Assembly (NCBI RefSeq): GCF_052857255.1
Contig: NC_135504.1
Coordinates: 133,660,929 to 133,724,928 of the forward strand
Origin: Amblyomma americanum
Lineage: Eukaryota > Arthropoda > Arachnida > Ixodida > Ixodidae
DNA length: 64,000 nt
Direction: 5' to 3'
In this document: piece by piece, positions 20,801 through 29,538 of the stretch
Numbering within the stretch: the first letter of the stretch is position 1
How the letters are laid out: every line of letters begins with the position of its first letter
Notes under the pieces: model-generated
What the model saw: the letters and a program-made list of their open reading frames with translations, nothing else
The model's database searches: none
What the model was told of the DNA's origin: nothing
Program-made: the position numbers and the translations under genes

Positions 20801-21405
20801 ATATTCGCTTCGGCAATGCCCCGAGTACCGGAGCTGGTATCACACTGGACTGTGACAAACTTGCTTGCTCTCGGCGGTATCGTTGTGTGGTCATCAGAGA
20901 TGCGTAATGGTGCTCTGTGCGGCTCGGGGTCGGTATCAACGGCTCGCTGTGTCGAAAACGATACCAATTGCTCATGCAGGTTGATGACCGCCCCATATTC
21001 TTTAAGGAAGTCTATGCCGAGAATCAGTTCTTTAGAGCACTCTCGTAGCACGGCGAAGGAGCCTGTGAAAGTTGCACCGCGGATCTTTATACGGCTGGTG
21101 CAGACGCCAACCGGCGTTACCACATGGCAACCAGCTGTGCGTATCTGCGGCCCATGCCAAGGTGTTAGAACCTTTCTGAGGGTTGCGGCTAGGTTACTAC
21201 TCATGACAGAAAAGTCGGCTCCGGTATCGACGAGTGCAGATACGTCATAGCCATCGGCGGCAACAAGAATTTCGGCGGCGGAAACAATTGTTTGACAATT
21301 TGTCGGCGAGGGTTTTGGTGCCGTCGTCGATGGGGTCGTCGCTGAGGTTGTCGGTGAGGTCGGCGGTGGGATCGTCTTTAAGGTCGGCGGGTGGGGTCGT
21401 CGCAT
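17854..21405 (-). CDS. pol: Gyp3 Pol polyprotein (protease-RT-RNase H-integrase)
   Basis: 1,183 codons, no internal stop. Counting from the first Met: protease ALVDTGADFSVMSS (DTG at 60-62) with ELILGIDFL at about 126-134; RT with catalytic YLDD at 478-481; RNase H from LHTDASNVGLGAV (about 624) with DCLSR near 736-740; integrase zinc site H836, H843, C873, C876; catalytic D906, D966, E1002 (35 residues between the last two). C-terminus ends VVHVSRMKPYYAR. It makes cDNA and inserts it. The frame is -1 relative to gag and is open upstream of this Met through the gag stop, so translation probably needs a frameshift and the true N-terminus lies further upstream. Confidence 0.93.
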   Translation of the reverse strand: MRRPHPPTLKTIPPPTSPTTSATTPSTTAPKPSPTNCQTIVSAAEILVAADGYDVSALVDTGADFSVMSSNLAATLRKVLTPWHGPQIRTAGCHVVTPVGVCTSRIKIRGATFTGSFAVLRECSKELILGIDFLKEYGAVINLHEQLVSFSTQRAVDTDPEPHRAPLRISDDHTTIPPRASKFVTVQCDTSSGTRGIAEANMSLLLSRQVCVARALVDLVHARTTLLVTNFSCEPQHLTKNTVIAHFEELGEHAGQCALSTTAPEIAEQDTATAIRTDVNPDLLTNQKRRVESLIDSFRDCFASTSKVRQTPITKHRIIVDSDQRPLCQRPYRVSSKERDAIRRQVAEMLHDDVIQPSTSPWASPVVLVAKKDGSLRFCVDYRRLNNVTKKDVYPLPRIDDSLDRLRHATYFSSLDLRSGYWQIEVDERDREKTAFVTPDGLYEFKVLPFGLCSAPATFQRMMDTVLTDLKWQSCLVYLDDVVIFSDTFEEHLKRLRAVFEAIRSAGLSLKPEKCHFAFRELKFLGHIVSAQGVSPDPEKTAAVAAFPQPTDKRSLRRFLGLCAYYRRFVQNFSKLAEPLTRLTKDSEPYFWGQDQEKAFIELKARLQSTPILAHFDEQADTELHTDASNVGLGAVIVQWQDGVERVIAYASRTLSHSEVNYSTTEKECLAVVWAITKFRPYLYRRPFRVVSDHHSLCWLANLKDPSGRLARWSLRLQEFDVTIVYKSGRQHSDADCLSRAPLPCPPDESDDDSAFLGAVTTSDLAHHQRADCELLPLIEYLEGTAPSPPRLFSRGLSSYCLIDGVLYKKNYGPTETAYLLVVPTALRQEVLAACHDDISSGHLGFSRTLGRLRHKYYWPRLAAVVQRYVRTCRECQRRKVPPTKPAGLLNPIDPPQIPFQQVGMDLLGPFPVSSMGNRYIVVATDYLSRYCETKALPRGTAAEIAQFFVHHIVLRHGAPLVVLTDRGTAFTSALTHEVLRLSGTSHRKTTAYHPQTNGLTERLNKTITDMMSMYVDADHRNWDAILPYITFAYNTALQETTRFTPFRLVYGRDALTMLDAMLLPDCTPSSAPGADQFVRDAEAARHLARQRIRHQQTTDARRYNLRHREVIYQPGEHVWVWSPIRVRGRSEKLLRRYFGPYAVLRQLSDVNYGVYPQGVVRSSRPPKSEVVHVSRMKPYYAR

Positions 21406-21473
21406 AAAATCGTCGGATGGAGGCTGTTCACTGTCTGCGGCAGCGGCGGTCCTACCCCCAGAGGACGCCGTCT

Positions 21474-22577
21474 TCAGTTTTCCCGGCGTGGGGACGTACC
21501 TCTGAACTGGCCAGAGGATGACGGGCGGCCGGGCGAAGAGAACCGCCTTGGGGATGGCGACCGGGACTGGCGTCGCTGCGAGGTCGAAGATTGCACGTTT
21601 TCAGCCAAGTACTGTTCGATATCCCGTGGTCTTTCACCGTAGCGTGGTCGAGGTGAGTCAGGTGAAAACCCCCTTAAACCCATCCTGCGGTAGGGGCAGT
21701 GGCGCAGGATATGGCCAGGCTCTCCGCAGTGGTAACAGAGCGGCCGATTGTTTGGCGTACGCCAAACGTGCGCTTTGCTCATGGGGGGCCTGAACTCCTG
21801 CCGCACGGAGGGTGCTGTTGCGATTGGCTCCTGCAGGTATTGCACAGGAGCGATGGGGGAAAAGGCTCGCATCGCTGGCCCGGGACTTCGTAGCGCCTCG
21901 CTGTACGTCATAACGGAGGGCGCCGGGTGTGGAGCTGGGGGTGGCTGCACAACTCGTCGGATTTCTTCGCGGACCACGTCCGTAATGGCAGCGACGCTGA
22001 CCTGTGGAGCTTCAAAGCGAAGTTTCGCCAGTTCCTCGCGCACCACGCTTCTTACAAGTTCCCGAAGGTCCTCGGCGGGCAGCGACGTAGGCGTGTACTG
22101 GGACTGGGAAGAGGCTGCTACAGTAGCCGGACGTCCGCAGTGGGCGCCCCGTTCCTGTAAAGAGCGCTCGATACCCATTGCCTCCTTGGTGAAGTCGGAC
22201 ACTGTTCGTGGCGGGTCACGGACCAGTCCGGCAAACAGCTGCTCTTTTACGACACGCATTAAGTGTCGTACCTTCAGGGCTTCGGGCATAGCAGGGTCGG
22301 CCCGGTTGAACAGTTGCGTCATGTCCTCGATGAACATCGCGACGCCCTCGTTCGGCTGCTGTGATCTCGAGCGCAGGGCGATTTCCGCTTTCTCTTTTCT
22401 TTCGCTGCTGGTAAATGTCGCTAGCAGCTCTCGACGAAAAGCCTCCCAGGTGGTAAAGGAAGCTTCGTGGTTCTCAAACCACGTTTTGGCCGAGTCCTGC
22501 AGCGCAAAGTAGACGTTGCGCAGCTTGCGCTCGCCGTCCCACTCATTGAAACTCGCCACTCGGTCAAAGCTGGCCAA
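21474..22577 (-). CDS. gag: Gyp3 Gag (capsid-nucleocapsid)
   Basis: 367 codons. The capsid part has the Ty3/gypsy pattern: WDGERKLRNVYFALQDSAKT, FENHEASFTTWEAFRRELLA, then NEGVAMFIEDMTQLFNRADP and KVRHLMRVVKEQLFAGLV. A Pro-rich linker follows, then one CCHC knuckle CYHCGEPGHILRHC, and a basic Ser/Arg-rich tail. It would package the element RNA. The frame may extend further upstream than this Met, since residues like those of other gags (e.g. DRVASFNEW) start abruptly. It ends in ...GAA AAC TGA, with the pol frame open across it. Confidence 0.9.
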   Translation of the reverse strand: MASFDRVASFNEWDGERKLRNVYFALQDSAKTWFENHEASFTTWEAFRRELLATFTSSERKEKAEIALRSRSQQPNEGVAMFIEDMTQLFNRADPAMPEALKVRHLMRVVKEQLFAGLVRDPPRTVSDFTKEAMGIERSLQERGAHCGRPATVAASSQSQYTPTSLPAEDLRELVRSVVREELAKLRFEAPQVSVAAITDVVREEIRRVVQPPPAPHPAPSVMTYSEALRSPGPAMRAFSPIAPVQYLQEPIATAPSVRQEFRPPMSKAHVWRTPNNRPLCYHCGEPGHILRHCPYRRMGLRGFSPDSPRPRYGERPRDIEQYLAENVQSSTSQRRQSRSPSPRRFSSPGRPSSSGQFRGTSPRREN

Positions 22578-22838
22578 CCAGTCTTCGACGTCCTCGAACC
22601 TGTCCCCGTGGAACGGTGGCGGCGATCGAGGTGCGTGAAGGACAAATGGCGGGCACTCCCGGAGTGCTTACTTGTCTGGCTAGCCGCGGTGGATGTCATG
22701 GCCCTTACCGGCGCTGTCAGTTGGCCGAACTCGGGTTGTAGGCCTCGCAGGCGGCGGCTCGCTTTGTGGACGGGTTTTGTGTCCAAGCGTCGCTGATCAG
22801 CGTCAGAGTTGCCCTCGGGGTGAGCGTTCATGGAACGA

Positions 22839-22856
22839 TACCCAGCGGCTCCACCA
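22839..22856 (-). other. Gyp3 primer binding site
   Basis: Three bases after the 5' LTR the minus strand reads TGGTGGAGCCGCTGGGTA. TGG followed by a sequence that could pair with the 3' end of a tRNA is the usual start site of minus-strand synthesis. The tRNA was not identified. Confidence 0.8.
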
Positions 22857-22859
22857 AAA

Positions 22860-23019
22860 TGTCGCCGACAAACGTAGGGCGGCACGAAAAAAAAAGGCTT
22901 TTGTTAATCCGAAGGCCAGAAACCCAGCAGCGCGCGTTCGAACGGGAACGTCCTCTTCTTCGCTCCCACACGAGCCCAGTCATGCCGCTCGGCCGCATGG
23001 CGGCGCTCGCAGTGTGGCA
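22860..23019 (-). repeat. Gyp3 5' LTR
   Basis: 160 bp, same as 17571-17732 but for the poly-A length. The other flank begins ATAT (23020-23023), the target duplication. Confidence 0.93.
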
Positions 23020-23560
23020 ATATTTCCGAATAGATGTCCCCGCAATGATTCTGGGGCCCCTCCGGGGTTAATGACGTTCCTGCTCGGCTGGTCATTCCTC
23101 GAGCTAGGTTGTCTGCCCCTTCGTTGCCCCTGATCCCTGCGTGATTTGGTATTCAGATTATGTTGTGTATTGGTCGTCCCTCAGAGAGCAGAGCTCTACT
23201 CAGGATCTTGAGTGCCGTGCTGCTAATTCTTCCTCTAGTATAGTTCCGGCACGCCTCTTGTGAATCCGTTAAGATGTTAAGGGATCTCCCTGTCCTATAT
23301 TCTTCATGCGCTGCCAGGGCGACAGCAATCTCCTCTGTCTCCGTTATGTTAGATACTTCGGCTGTGAGGCACGGGGTGCGTTCTCCGTGGTAATTTTCAA
23401 CTACTGCTACCGCGCTATTTTTGTGTGTTTGGGGGTATATGGAGGCATCAGTGTAGACTGTGTTGTCCCGATGCCCCATGTTGCTCTCATAAAATTCTGC
23501 CCTAACCTGTCTCCTGTTAGCATGGAGGGTTGGATCCATGTTTGGGGGGATAGGTTGTAT
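23020..23560 (-). pseudogene. LINE4 RNase H domain, nearly intact
   Basis: Minus strand frame 23539-23153: VYTDASIYPQTHKNSAVAVV, then TETEEIAVALAAHEEYRTGR and LNILTDSQEACRNYTRGRIS. The first Asp (YTDAS), the central Glu (TETEEIAVALA) and the Asp of LTDS are kept; the final block is in another frame near 23100 (NHAGIRGNEGADNLAR-like). RNase H removes RNA from the RNA/cDNA hybrid. Gyp3 interrupts the gene just after it. Confidence 0.82.
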
Positions 23561-23574
23561 GCATAGCTTCTTTC

Positions 23575-25390
23575 TTAGCGGGTCTGGTATTGCGCCCTGC
23601 TATTTTGTGGCTTTTCTATTCCCCGACCTAGCTTTGTCAGGAGCGCCCTTCCAGTCGTTGTGTTGCTGAGTCTTCGTATTTGTGCCTTGAGCTGGTATTC
23701 TCTTAATTCTTCGAAGTTGTTGCTGATTCCGAGTTGCATGAGCTTGTCGTTGGATGTATTTCTTGGGAGATGAAGAGCTGTTTTTATGCCTTCCGGAGTA
23801 TTGTCTCCGCTTGCTCCTTCTCTGCTTTGATAGGCACATGGTACGGTAATGAATATGTTACCCGGCTGACCACTAGGCTGTTGACTAGCCTGATTGTGTG
23901 CTCCTCCTTCATGCCATACATCTTGTGCGCTACTCTGCTGATCATCCGGCCTACTTCTGCCGCTTTGCTTAGCAGGCTGAGCGTATGACTGCACTTCCGG
24001 CTTCCTTGCAGCCACATGCCGAGGATTCTGATCATCTTTTGTTCCTGGATGTTCTGGCCTTCTAGTTTTATTTCGAGTGGAGCATCCGTAGGGTGCCTAG
24101 CCACTCTGAGGAGCTGAGATTTTTCCGGTGAGCATTTAAGGCCTCTTTGTTTTGTGTATTCTTCAATGCAGGTGGCAGCTTCTTGTAGCGCCTCCTGTTT
24201 CTCCCCCAGTCAGCCTTGGGTGGTCCAGATGGTGATATCGTCTGCGTACATTGCATGATTAATCCCCTGGACTTGGCAGAGTTTCTTGGCGAGGTTGACC
24301 ATCGCTATGTTGAAGAGTATTGGCGAGATTACTGAGCCTTGCGGAGTGCCCTTGCATGGCGTTTGAAAGGTGTCACTCCGCAGGTCTCCTAGGCCTACCG
24401 TCGCTGTTCTGTCCGTAAGGAAGCTTCTAACGTAGTCATGGACCTTCTTCCCGCAGTTGGTGGTGTTAAGTCCTTCCATAATGGCGGCATGGGATACGTT
24501 GTCAAAGGCCCCTTTAATATCGATGGCCATGACAACGTTCTCCCCGTTCTTTGGCATTGTTTCGAGAACCTCTTCTTTTAGTTGTAGCAAGATGTATTGG
24601 GTTGATAAATTTGCCCTGAATCCGAACATGGTGTTGGGGTACCATTCTCCGTCTTCTAGATGCGTTTGTATTCGTCGGGTAACTATTCTCTCGTACAGCT
24701 TGCCTACGCATGATGTTAGCGAGATCGGTCTGAGGTTTTCAATTTGGAGTTTCTTGCCGGGCTTGGTGATCATGATGACTACGGCGTGTTTCCACTCCGC
24801 TGGGACCGTCCCTTCTTCCCATTGTTTGTTTAGGTATAGGGTGAGTTGGCTGATTGCTTCGTCGCTTAAATTTCGGATTAACGAGGTAAGAACCTTGTCC
24901 GCCCCTGCTGCCATATTTTTCGTTGTTGCCCTTATGGCCTCGACGACCTCTTCTCTTGTGATGGGTCTGTCCGTGGTTGGGTTTTCTTCGCCCTGGTAGT
25001 CGCTTGGTAGCCGTCTACCTGGTACTTCCCGTAGCATTTCTCTCGTACTGCCTGGAGCAGCTGTTCTTCTGTACCTTCGTACTGATGAATTAGCATTTGG
25101 ATGGATTTGCTGCTTTCCGCCTTGCTTTTTCTCGGATCCATGATTATTCTGAGGATCTGCCACGTTCTAGCCGTGCTGAGGGTGCCATTCAGCGAGGTAC
25201 TAAACTGCTGCCACCCTTGTCTTGCCAGCTGCGTTGCATATTCCTCTGCTTGCCTGGTTATTTCGGCAATCTTCTTCTTTAGCTTTCTGTTTAGCTTTTG
25301 GCGCTTCCACCGCTTGGTCAGGCCTCGTCTTGCCTCCCAGAGCCTGAGGAGTCGCTTGTCCACTTCTGGTGCTTGTTCTGCTCGATCCAC
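23575..25390 (-). pseudogene. LINE4 reverse transcriptase and linker
   Basis: From the right: linker (25390-24932: KIAEITRQAEEYATQLARQG and WQQFSTSLNGTLSTARTWQI), then RT: VPAEWKHAVVIMITKPGKKL, NLRPISLTSCVGKLYERIVT, TMFGFRANLSTQYILLQLKE, VMAIDIKGAFDNVSHAAIM, GTPQGSVISPILFNIAMVNL and MYADDITIWTTQG (YADD near 24240). A TGA follows WTTQG, after which the thumb region continues (LLRVARHPTDAPLEIKLEG and onward to 23575). One or two stops and a shift are the only damage seen in RT. Confidence 0.88.
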
Positions 25391-25479
25391 TTCTTTAGTG
25401 TAGAGATCCCTGATTTGTCTAAGCAGTTGGCTCCAATCTTCTGCCGAAGTTATGTCGTCCTTAGGTTGTTCGCAGTGGG

Positions 25480-26170
25480 TGGGGAAGGCATTCCAGTCAG
25501 TTAGGTTTGCCTTGCCGATCTTTCTTTGGATGCTTTCTGCCTCTGTGCTGACCCTAATGATGTAGTGGTCGCTGCCGAGATTTTCTTACAGGTTCTCCCA
25601 TTCGACTTGCTTAGCGCCCCTGACAAAGGTTAGGTCGGGACATGTGTCCACGCTTACGCTATTATCCTGTCTAGTAGGCTGACTTTCATCTGTGAGTAAC
25701 TCGCAGCCTATGTTTTCCGCTGCTGTGCAGATGCCACGCCCCTTTTTATCATCGATCCTGCTGCCCCATTGTGGGCTTTTCGCATTAAAATCCCCTTATA
25801 TTATTAGGGTATTCTGCCTTGCAAGCTTTTTGGCTTCCGCAAAAAGCTTAATGAAGTCTCATTTATGTTTATGTGGGACGTACAAATTTACTATAAAAGT
25901 GCTTTTAGCTTTTCTTTTTTCTCTTGGGAATCACTTCAGTTATTATGTGTTCTGGCTGTGTGTCTTCGAACTCCTTATGAGCTATGGTTGTGATTTTCTT
26001 GCTAATGAGAGTTGCTGTTGTTCCGTTCTCCTGACATGAGTATCCTTTTAGGGTTGGGGTGCAATTTGTCTCTTGTAGAAGTTTTAGACCTGGTGGGTTT
26101 CCTCTAGTGTTAATGAATTGCTGTAAGAGCCCTTGCTTACGCCTGTAGCTCCGGTAATTTCACTGCCATA
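25480..26170 (-). pseudogene. LINE4 apurinic-type endonuclease relic
   Basis: Minus strand, in several frames: WQWNCRSYRRKQGLLQQFI at the start, PGLKLLQETNCTP (the catalytic Glu as QET), TFIVNLYVPHK (N.Y.P), GDFNAKSPQWGS (GDFNA), NSVSVDTCPDLTFV and LGSDHYII (SDH). All six blocks of the APE-type nuclease are in order. It would nick the target to start copying. Four or more stops or shifts break it. Confidence 0.82.
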
Positions 26171-26254
26171 TCTCTAGTTGTTGTTGTCCTGCCATGTTAT
26201 CGTGTTGGTACTATTGTTTGTTCCCTGGGATTCTGATCCAAACCTGCGCTCATT

Positions 26255-26470
26255 CTAGAGGCGGTCCCTAGCGTCATTTACTGTCTTCTGTGTGTTTTGA
26301 CTCTTTACATAGTTGCGGAAGCTGTGATCTTGCAGGGCTATCTTTTGATTTAGTTGCTGTATCTGCTGCTGCATCTGCTGCATTTGCTGCTGCATGAATG
26401 TCTTTAGATCGTCTATTGTTGAGTTTCCTCCTTCATTAGTTTGTAAACTTTCTACACTCTGTTGTGGGGG
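26255..26470 (-). pseudogene. LINE4 ORF1 C-terminal fragment
   Basis: Fused in frame to Gyp2 RT after the residues GHIVGQGT. It reads NEGGNSTIDDLKTFMQQQMQ and then QQIQQLNQKIALQDHSFRNY, a Gln-rich coiled-coil-like stretch, ending at TAG (26255). Position and composition suggest the end of the LINE RNA-binding protein. The junction with Gyp2 is near 26470. Confidence 0.6.
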
Positions 26471-27400
26471 TGAGGGCCTAGTTCCCTGGCCTACAATGTG
26501 GCCCAAGTACGTCACCTGAGCGCAACCAAATCTACACTTTTCTGCCTTCAGTGTCAGTCCAGCCTGTCGTAAACTGGAAAACACGGTCTTTAGGTGTTCT
26601 AGACGCTCTTGCCAGCTTTCCGAAAAAATAGCCACATCGTCTAAATAAAGGAGTGCAAAGCACTGCATGTCCTTCAGTACGATGTCCATGAGTTTCGAGA
26701 AGCTGTAGGGGGCATTCTTCAACCCAAAACTAAGCATTGAGTGTCGAAAGGTGCCCGCTGGGGAGATGAAAGCGGTATGCCTTCTCGCGCTTCTTGAGAG
26801 GGGAACTTGCCAATATCCCCGTACGAGATCGAGTGTGGAAATGAATTTCGCGCCGCTCACCCTTTCTATCCTTTCCTCTATGTTGGCAATCGGGTATAGC
26901 TGATCCCTGGTAATTGCATTCAGCTTTCTATAATTCACGCAGGGACGAGGATCTCTTTCCCTGGGGCCGCAACAAGAATTAGCGGTGAGGTATAGACACT
27001 TTCCGCTGGTTGTTCAACCCCTATCTCGAACATGCGCTGAATTTCCGCGTCCATTATTTCTTTTTGCCGCGGTGATACCCTGCAGGGTTTCGGCCGTACC
27101 GGCTCATAAGAGGTGAGCTCGATTTCGTGTGTCAGGAGGTGAGTCTTTCCCGGGCGACTGCTAAACAGGTCAGCGAATTCGCTCAACAACTGCTTTAGCA
27201 TGTCGACCTGGGTCCTGCTTAGGAAATCTGCATTCACGGAGAGAGCCAGAATGGTTTCCACGCTGTCACTAGCGTCCGCACCTCCCTTCCAACCCTGACT
27301 CTCGCTGTCCAGCTCTTCTGGCTCATTTAGAGTCAGATTGACGATCCCGCTGCGTTCCACGAACGGCTTCATCAGATTGCAGTGATAGATTCTCACCTGC
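26471..27400 (-). pseudogene. Gyp2 reverse transcriptase
   Basis: Minus strand: frame 27396-26935 has SVNADFLSRTQVDMLKQLLS, FADLFSSRPGKTHLLTHEIE, VRPKPCRVSPRQKEIMDAEI and IGVEQPAESVYTSPLILVAA; a short shift or stop follows (EILVPA), then MNYRKLNAITRDQLYPIANI, ISTLDLVRGYWQVPLSRSAR, MLSFGLKNAPYSFSKLMDIV and ALLYLDDVAIFSESWQERLE (YLDD near 26640), ending LGHIVGQGT. The RT lies downstream of integrase on the same strand. LINE4 removes its C-terminal end. Confidence 0.9.
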
Positions 27401-28610
27401 TTTCCCCTGCCTGGAACCCTTAGCGCGTAATTCCTCTCCTAAATTTTTTGCAACACTTCCACTGGACCATCCCAGTGAACTTCCAGCTTGTTTTTTCTCG
27501 ATGGCCGGAGGATCATCAGGCGATCGCCCGCAGTGAAACCTCGAAGGAGCGCGTTTTTGTATAATAGACCTTGGCGTCCTCCTGGGCAGCTTTCATATTT
27601 CGGTTTACTAATTCCCTCGTTTTGTTAAAGCGGTCCAGTACTTGAAGCACGTACTCAACCACTGTCTGGTTCTCTCGTGTCCCTTCCCACATTTCTCTCA
27701 GCATTCGGAGGGAAGAGCGGAGAGCTCTTCCGTACACGAGTTCTGCTGTCATAAACCCAGTAGCTTCGTGGGGGACTGTTCGTAAAGCGAAAAGTGTGGC
27801 CGGAAGACAATCCTCCCAGTCTGCTTTATGCTCATAACAAAGAGCGCGTAGCACCCGCTTCAGCACCGAATGCCATTTGTCTACACTGTTGGACTGCGGA
27901 TAATACACCGAGCTGTGTAACAGTTTTATTCCGCATTTTTCTAGGAATGTGTTCGTCAAGGCGCTTGTAAAGACCGTCGCCTGATCGGCTTGGATTTCGG
28001 CCGGAAATCCTATTCTCGCGAACACTGACAAAAGGGCGCCAACTATTTCTGTGGAGCTCAAGTCCTTCAACGGAATTTCTTCGGGAAATTTTGTGGCGGG
28101 ACATAACATATTAAGCAAGTACTTAAGCCTGATTTCATTTTAGGCAAAGGACCTACTGTGTCTATTAAAAGCCGGCGGAAGGGTTCCGAGATCAATGGAC
28201 AATTTTCAGTGGAGCCGTCTATGTTTCTCCCGGCTTGTCCACGCCCTGACACGCATCGCATGATTTTACGTAGCGTCCTGCATCTTTGAAACAACCCGGC
28301 CAATAATATTCCATTAATAGCTGCTCCTTTGTTTGATTGATTTGCAGATGTCCTGCCTAGCCATTTCCGTGGCAGAGACTCAGAATGTCCGCTCTGTATT
28401 TTTCGGACACGACCAGCTGATCAAATGTTTTGCCTTTTTTGTCCTGGTAGTGTCGGTATAGTAAGCCTCCCTTCTCATGCATCTTTATGTTGCGTCTCGC
28501 GATGCCCTCTTTAGCTGTAAGGTGCAGTCTTTCCAAAGTGGGGCCCTGCTTCTGTTCTTTCATTAAGGACTCCCTGTTCACCTGCAGAAGGCGATCAAAA
28601 CTACGCGATG
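27401..28610 (-). pseudogene. Gyp2 integrase, located before RT
   Basis: Minus strand. Zinc region at 28581-28250: LVVSEKYRADILSLCHGNG, then LLMEYYWPGCFKDAGRYVKS, and CDACQ. Core at 28303-27516: EPFRRLLIDTVGPLPKMKSG (first Asp), GFPAEIQADQATVFTSALTN (the second Asp), SSVYYPQSNSVDKWHSVLKR (third position is Asp-Lys where Glu is usual: an E to D/K change), then ATGFMTAELVYGRALRSSLR. A C-terminal region NKLEVHWDGPVEVLQKI and YALRVPGRGKQVRIYHCNL follows. Its place upstream of RT is the key diagnostic of Gyp2. Several stops. Confidence 0.88.
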
Positions 28611-28731
28611 TTGGAGATAAAACGGATCCTTCAGCGTTTTCTGCCTCCTCTATCGACTTAGTGGTTGAAGTCCCTGGTCGCTCATCTGCTCGGTCAGCTG
28701 TCTGGCTTTCATTCTTTGTTGGTTCCCTTCC

Positions 28732-29450
28732 CTAATTTGTTTGCAACGGTATGCTGGCTGGTGTGTCTCTGGCTACCTGAGGTTCGGGAATCTGACTTAG
28801 TTGAGATGCAAGCTGACGAACTTTCGACCTTGTGAAAGCTTGTATCACCCCGCTTCCGAGCTTCTGGCCCCTCTCGCGTAGCAATTGGTCTGATAGATTC
28901 AAGAAGAGGTAAGGATATTGAAGTGGTACGGCCTTCGAAACTGCGGCCTCAGTGATTAGCTCTCCAAACGGTCCACAGATTTTCACTCTAGCTATGAGAA
29001 GGCTGAAAGGGGGTTTAATAGCTCCGGCACCACCAGAACCAGGAAGGCAGAACCAGGCGCAGAACGAGGCCTTCTAGGCGTCTGCGGTTATTCTAGAGCC
29101 CGGCAGCAGCACGCGCTCAGCGATAGCACTGCCGCTACCTCGTTGTCACATCTTCGTCTTTACAAGGCATACACTGTGTTCTTCTACTGCCCGTTTTAGT
29201 CACGAGACTTCTCCCGTAAAATCGTCCGCGGAAATGTAAGACGGATGGACAACGTCCATCGTTGCGGCGCTGTCACGAAGCACTCTGCACGATATCCCGT
29301 TAACGTGCAGGTATGGCTTAAGGAGCTCTAGAATCTCGGAGTTATCCTCGACGCACGAGAACCCCAAACGTTGCTTTGTACACTTGGCTGCAAAGTGCCC
29401 GATACCATTGCAGTTGTAGCAACGAAATGACCAACTAGCCTCCAACTCTT
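28732..29450 (-). pseudogene. Gyp2 zinc knuckle and protease-like region
   Basis: 29445-29200 has FRCYNCNGIGHFAAKCTKQR (CCHC knuckle, end of gag), then ELLKPYLHVNGISCRVLRDS and AATMDVVHPSYI, which occupies the protease place with RDSAAT where D-S/T-G-A would stand (here D-S-A-A, so the Gly is lost). 28986-28732 continues KICGPFGELITEAAVSKAVP and YPYLFLNLSDQLLRERGQKL, a spacer seen in this type of element. Integrase follows without RT in between. Confidence 0.78.
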
Positions 29451-29538
29451 TTTTCGCGGCTTTGTCGGCTCCCTGTCTCTTTGCCTGTTCTTCACGCTTT
29501 TCTGGCGCTACCTTCGTTGCCTCCGATTGCTCCGAACT

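Larger units (their letters stand above)
17571..23019 (-). mobile_element. Gyp3: young, apparently complete Ty3/gypsy element
   Basis: 5,449 bp, minus strand, inside LINE4. The LTRs (162 and 160 bp) are identical except for the length of a poly-A run (11 against 9). PBS, gag, pol and polypurine tract are all present, and neither gag nor pol has an internal stop. Gene order is the ordinary one: gag, protease, RT, RNase H, integrase. The near-zero LTR divergence means insertion was recent in evolutionary terms. Confidence 0.93.
17117..26470 (-). mobile_element. LINE4: I-type LINE with RNase H, split by Gyp3
   Basis: The same family as LINE1, minus strand. Order from the right: end of ORF1 (26255-26460), apurinic-type endonuclease (26170-25480), linker, RT, RNase H, then after Gyp3 the zinc-like C-terminus (17570-17220) and a tail of CATT repeats (17117-17130). 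Own length is about 3.9 kb. The coding frame runs straight from GDIYSEI on one side of Gyp3 into the following residues on the other. About 110 bases of Gyp2 between RT and RNase H are missing at this site. Confidence 0.88.

Noticed and set aside
22467..22796. Long plus-strand frames within Gyp3 (e.g. 19102-20007, 301 codons; 21748-22512)
   Set aside because: Antisense shadows of GC-rich gag and pol codons; no independent family recognised.
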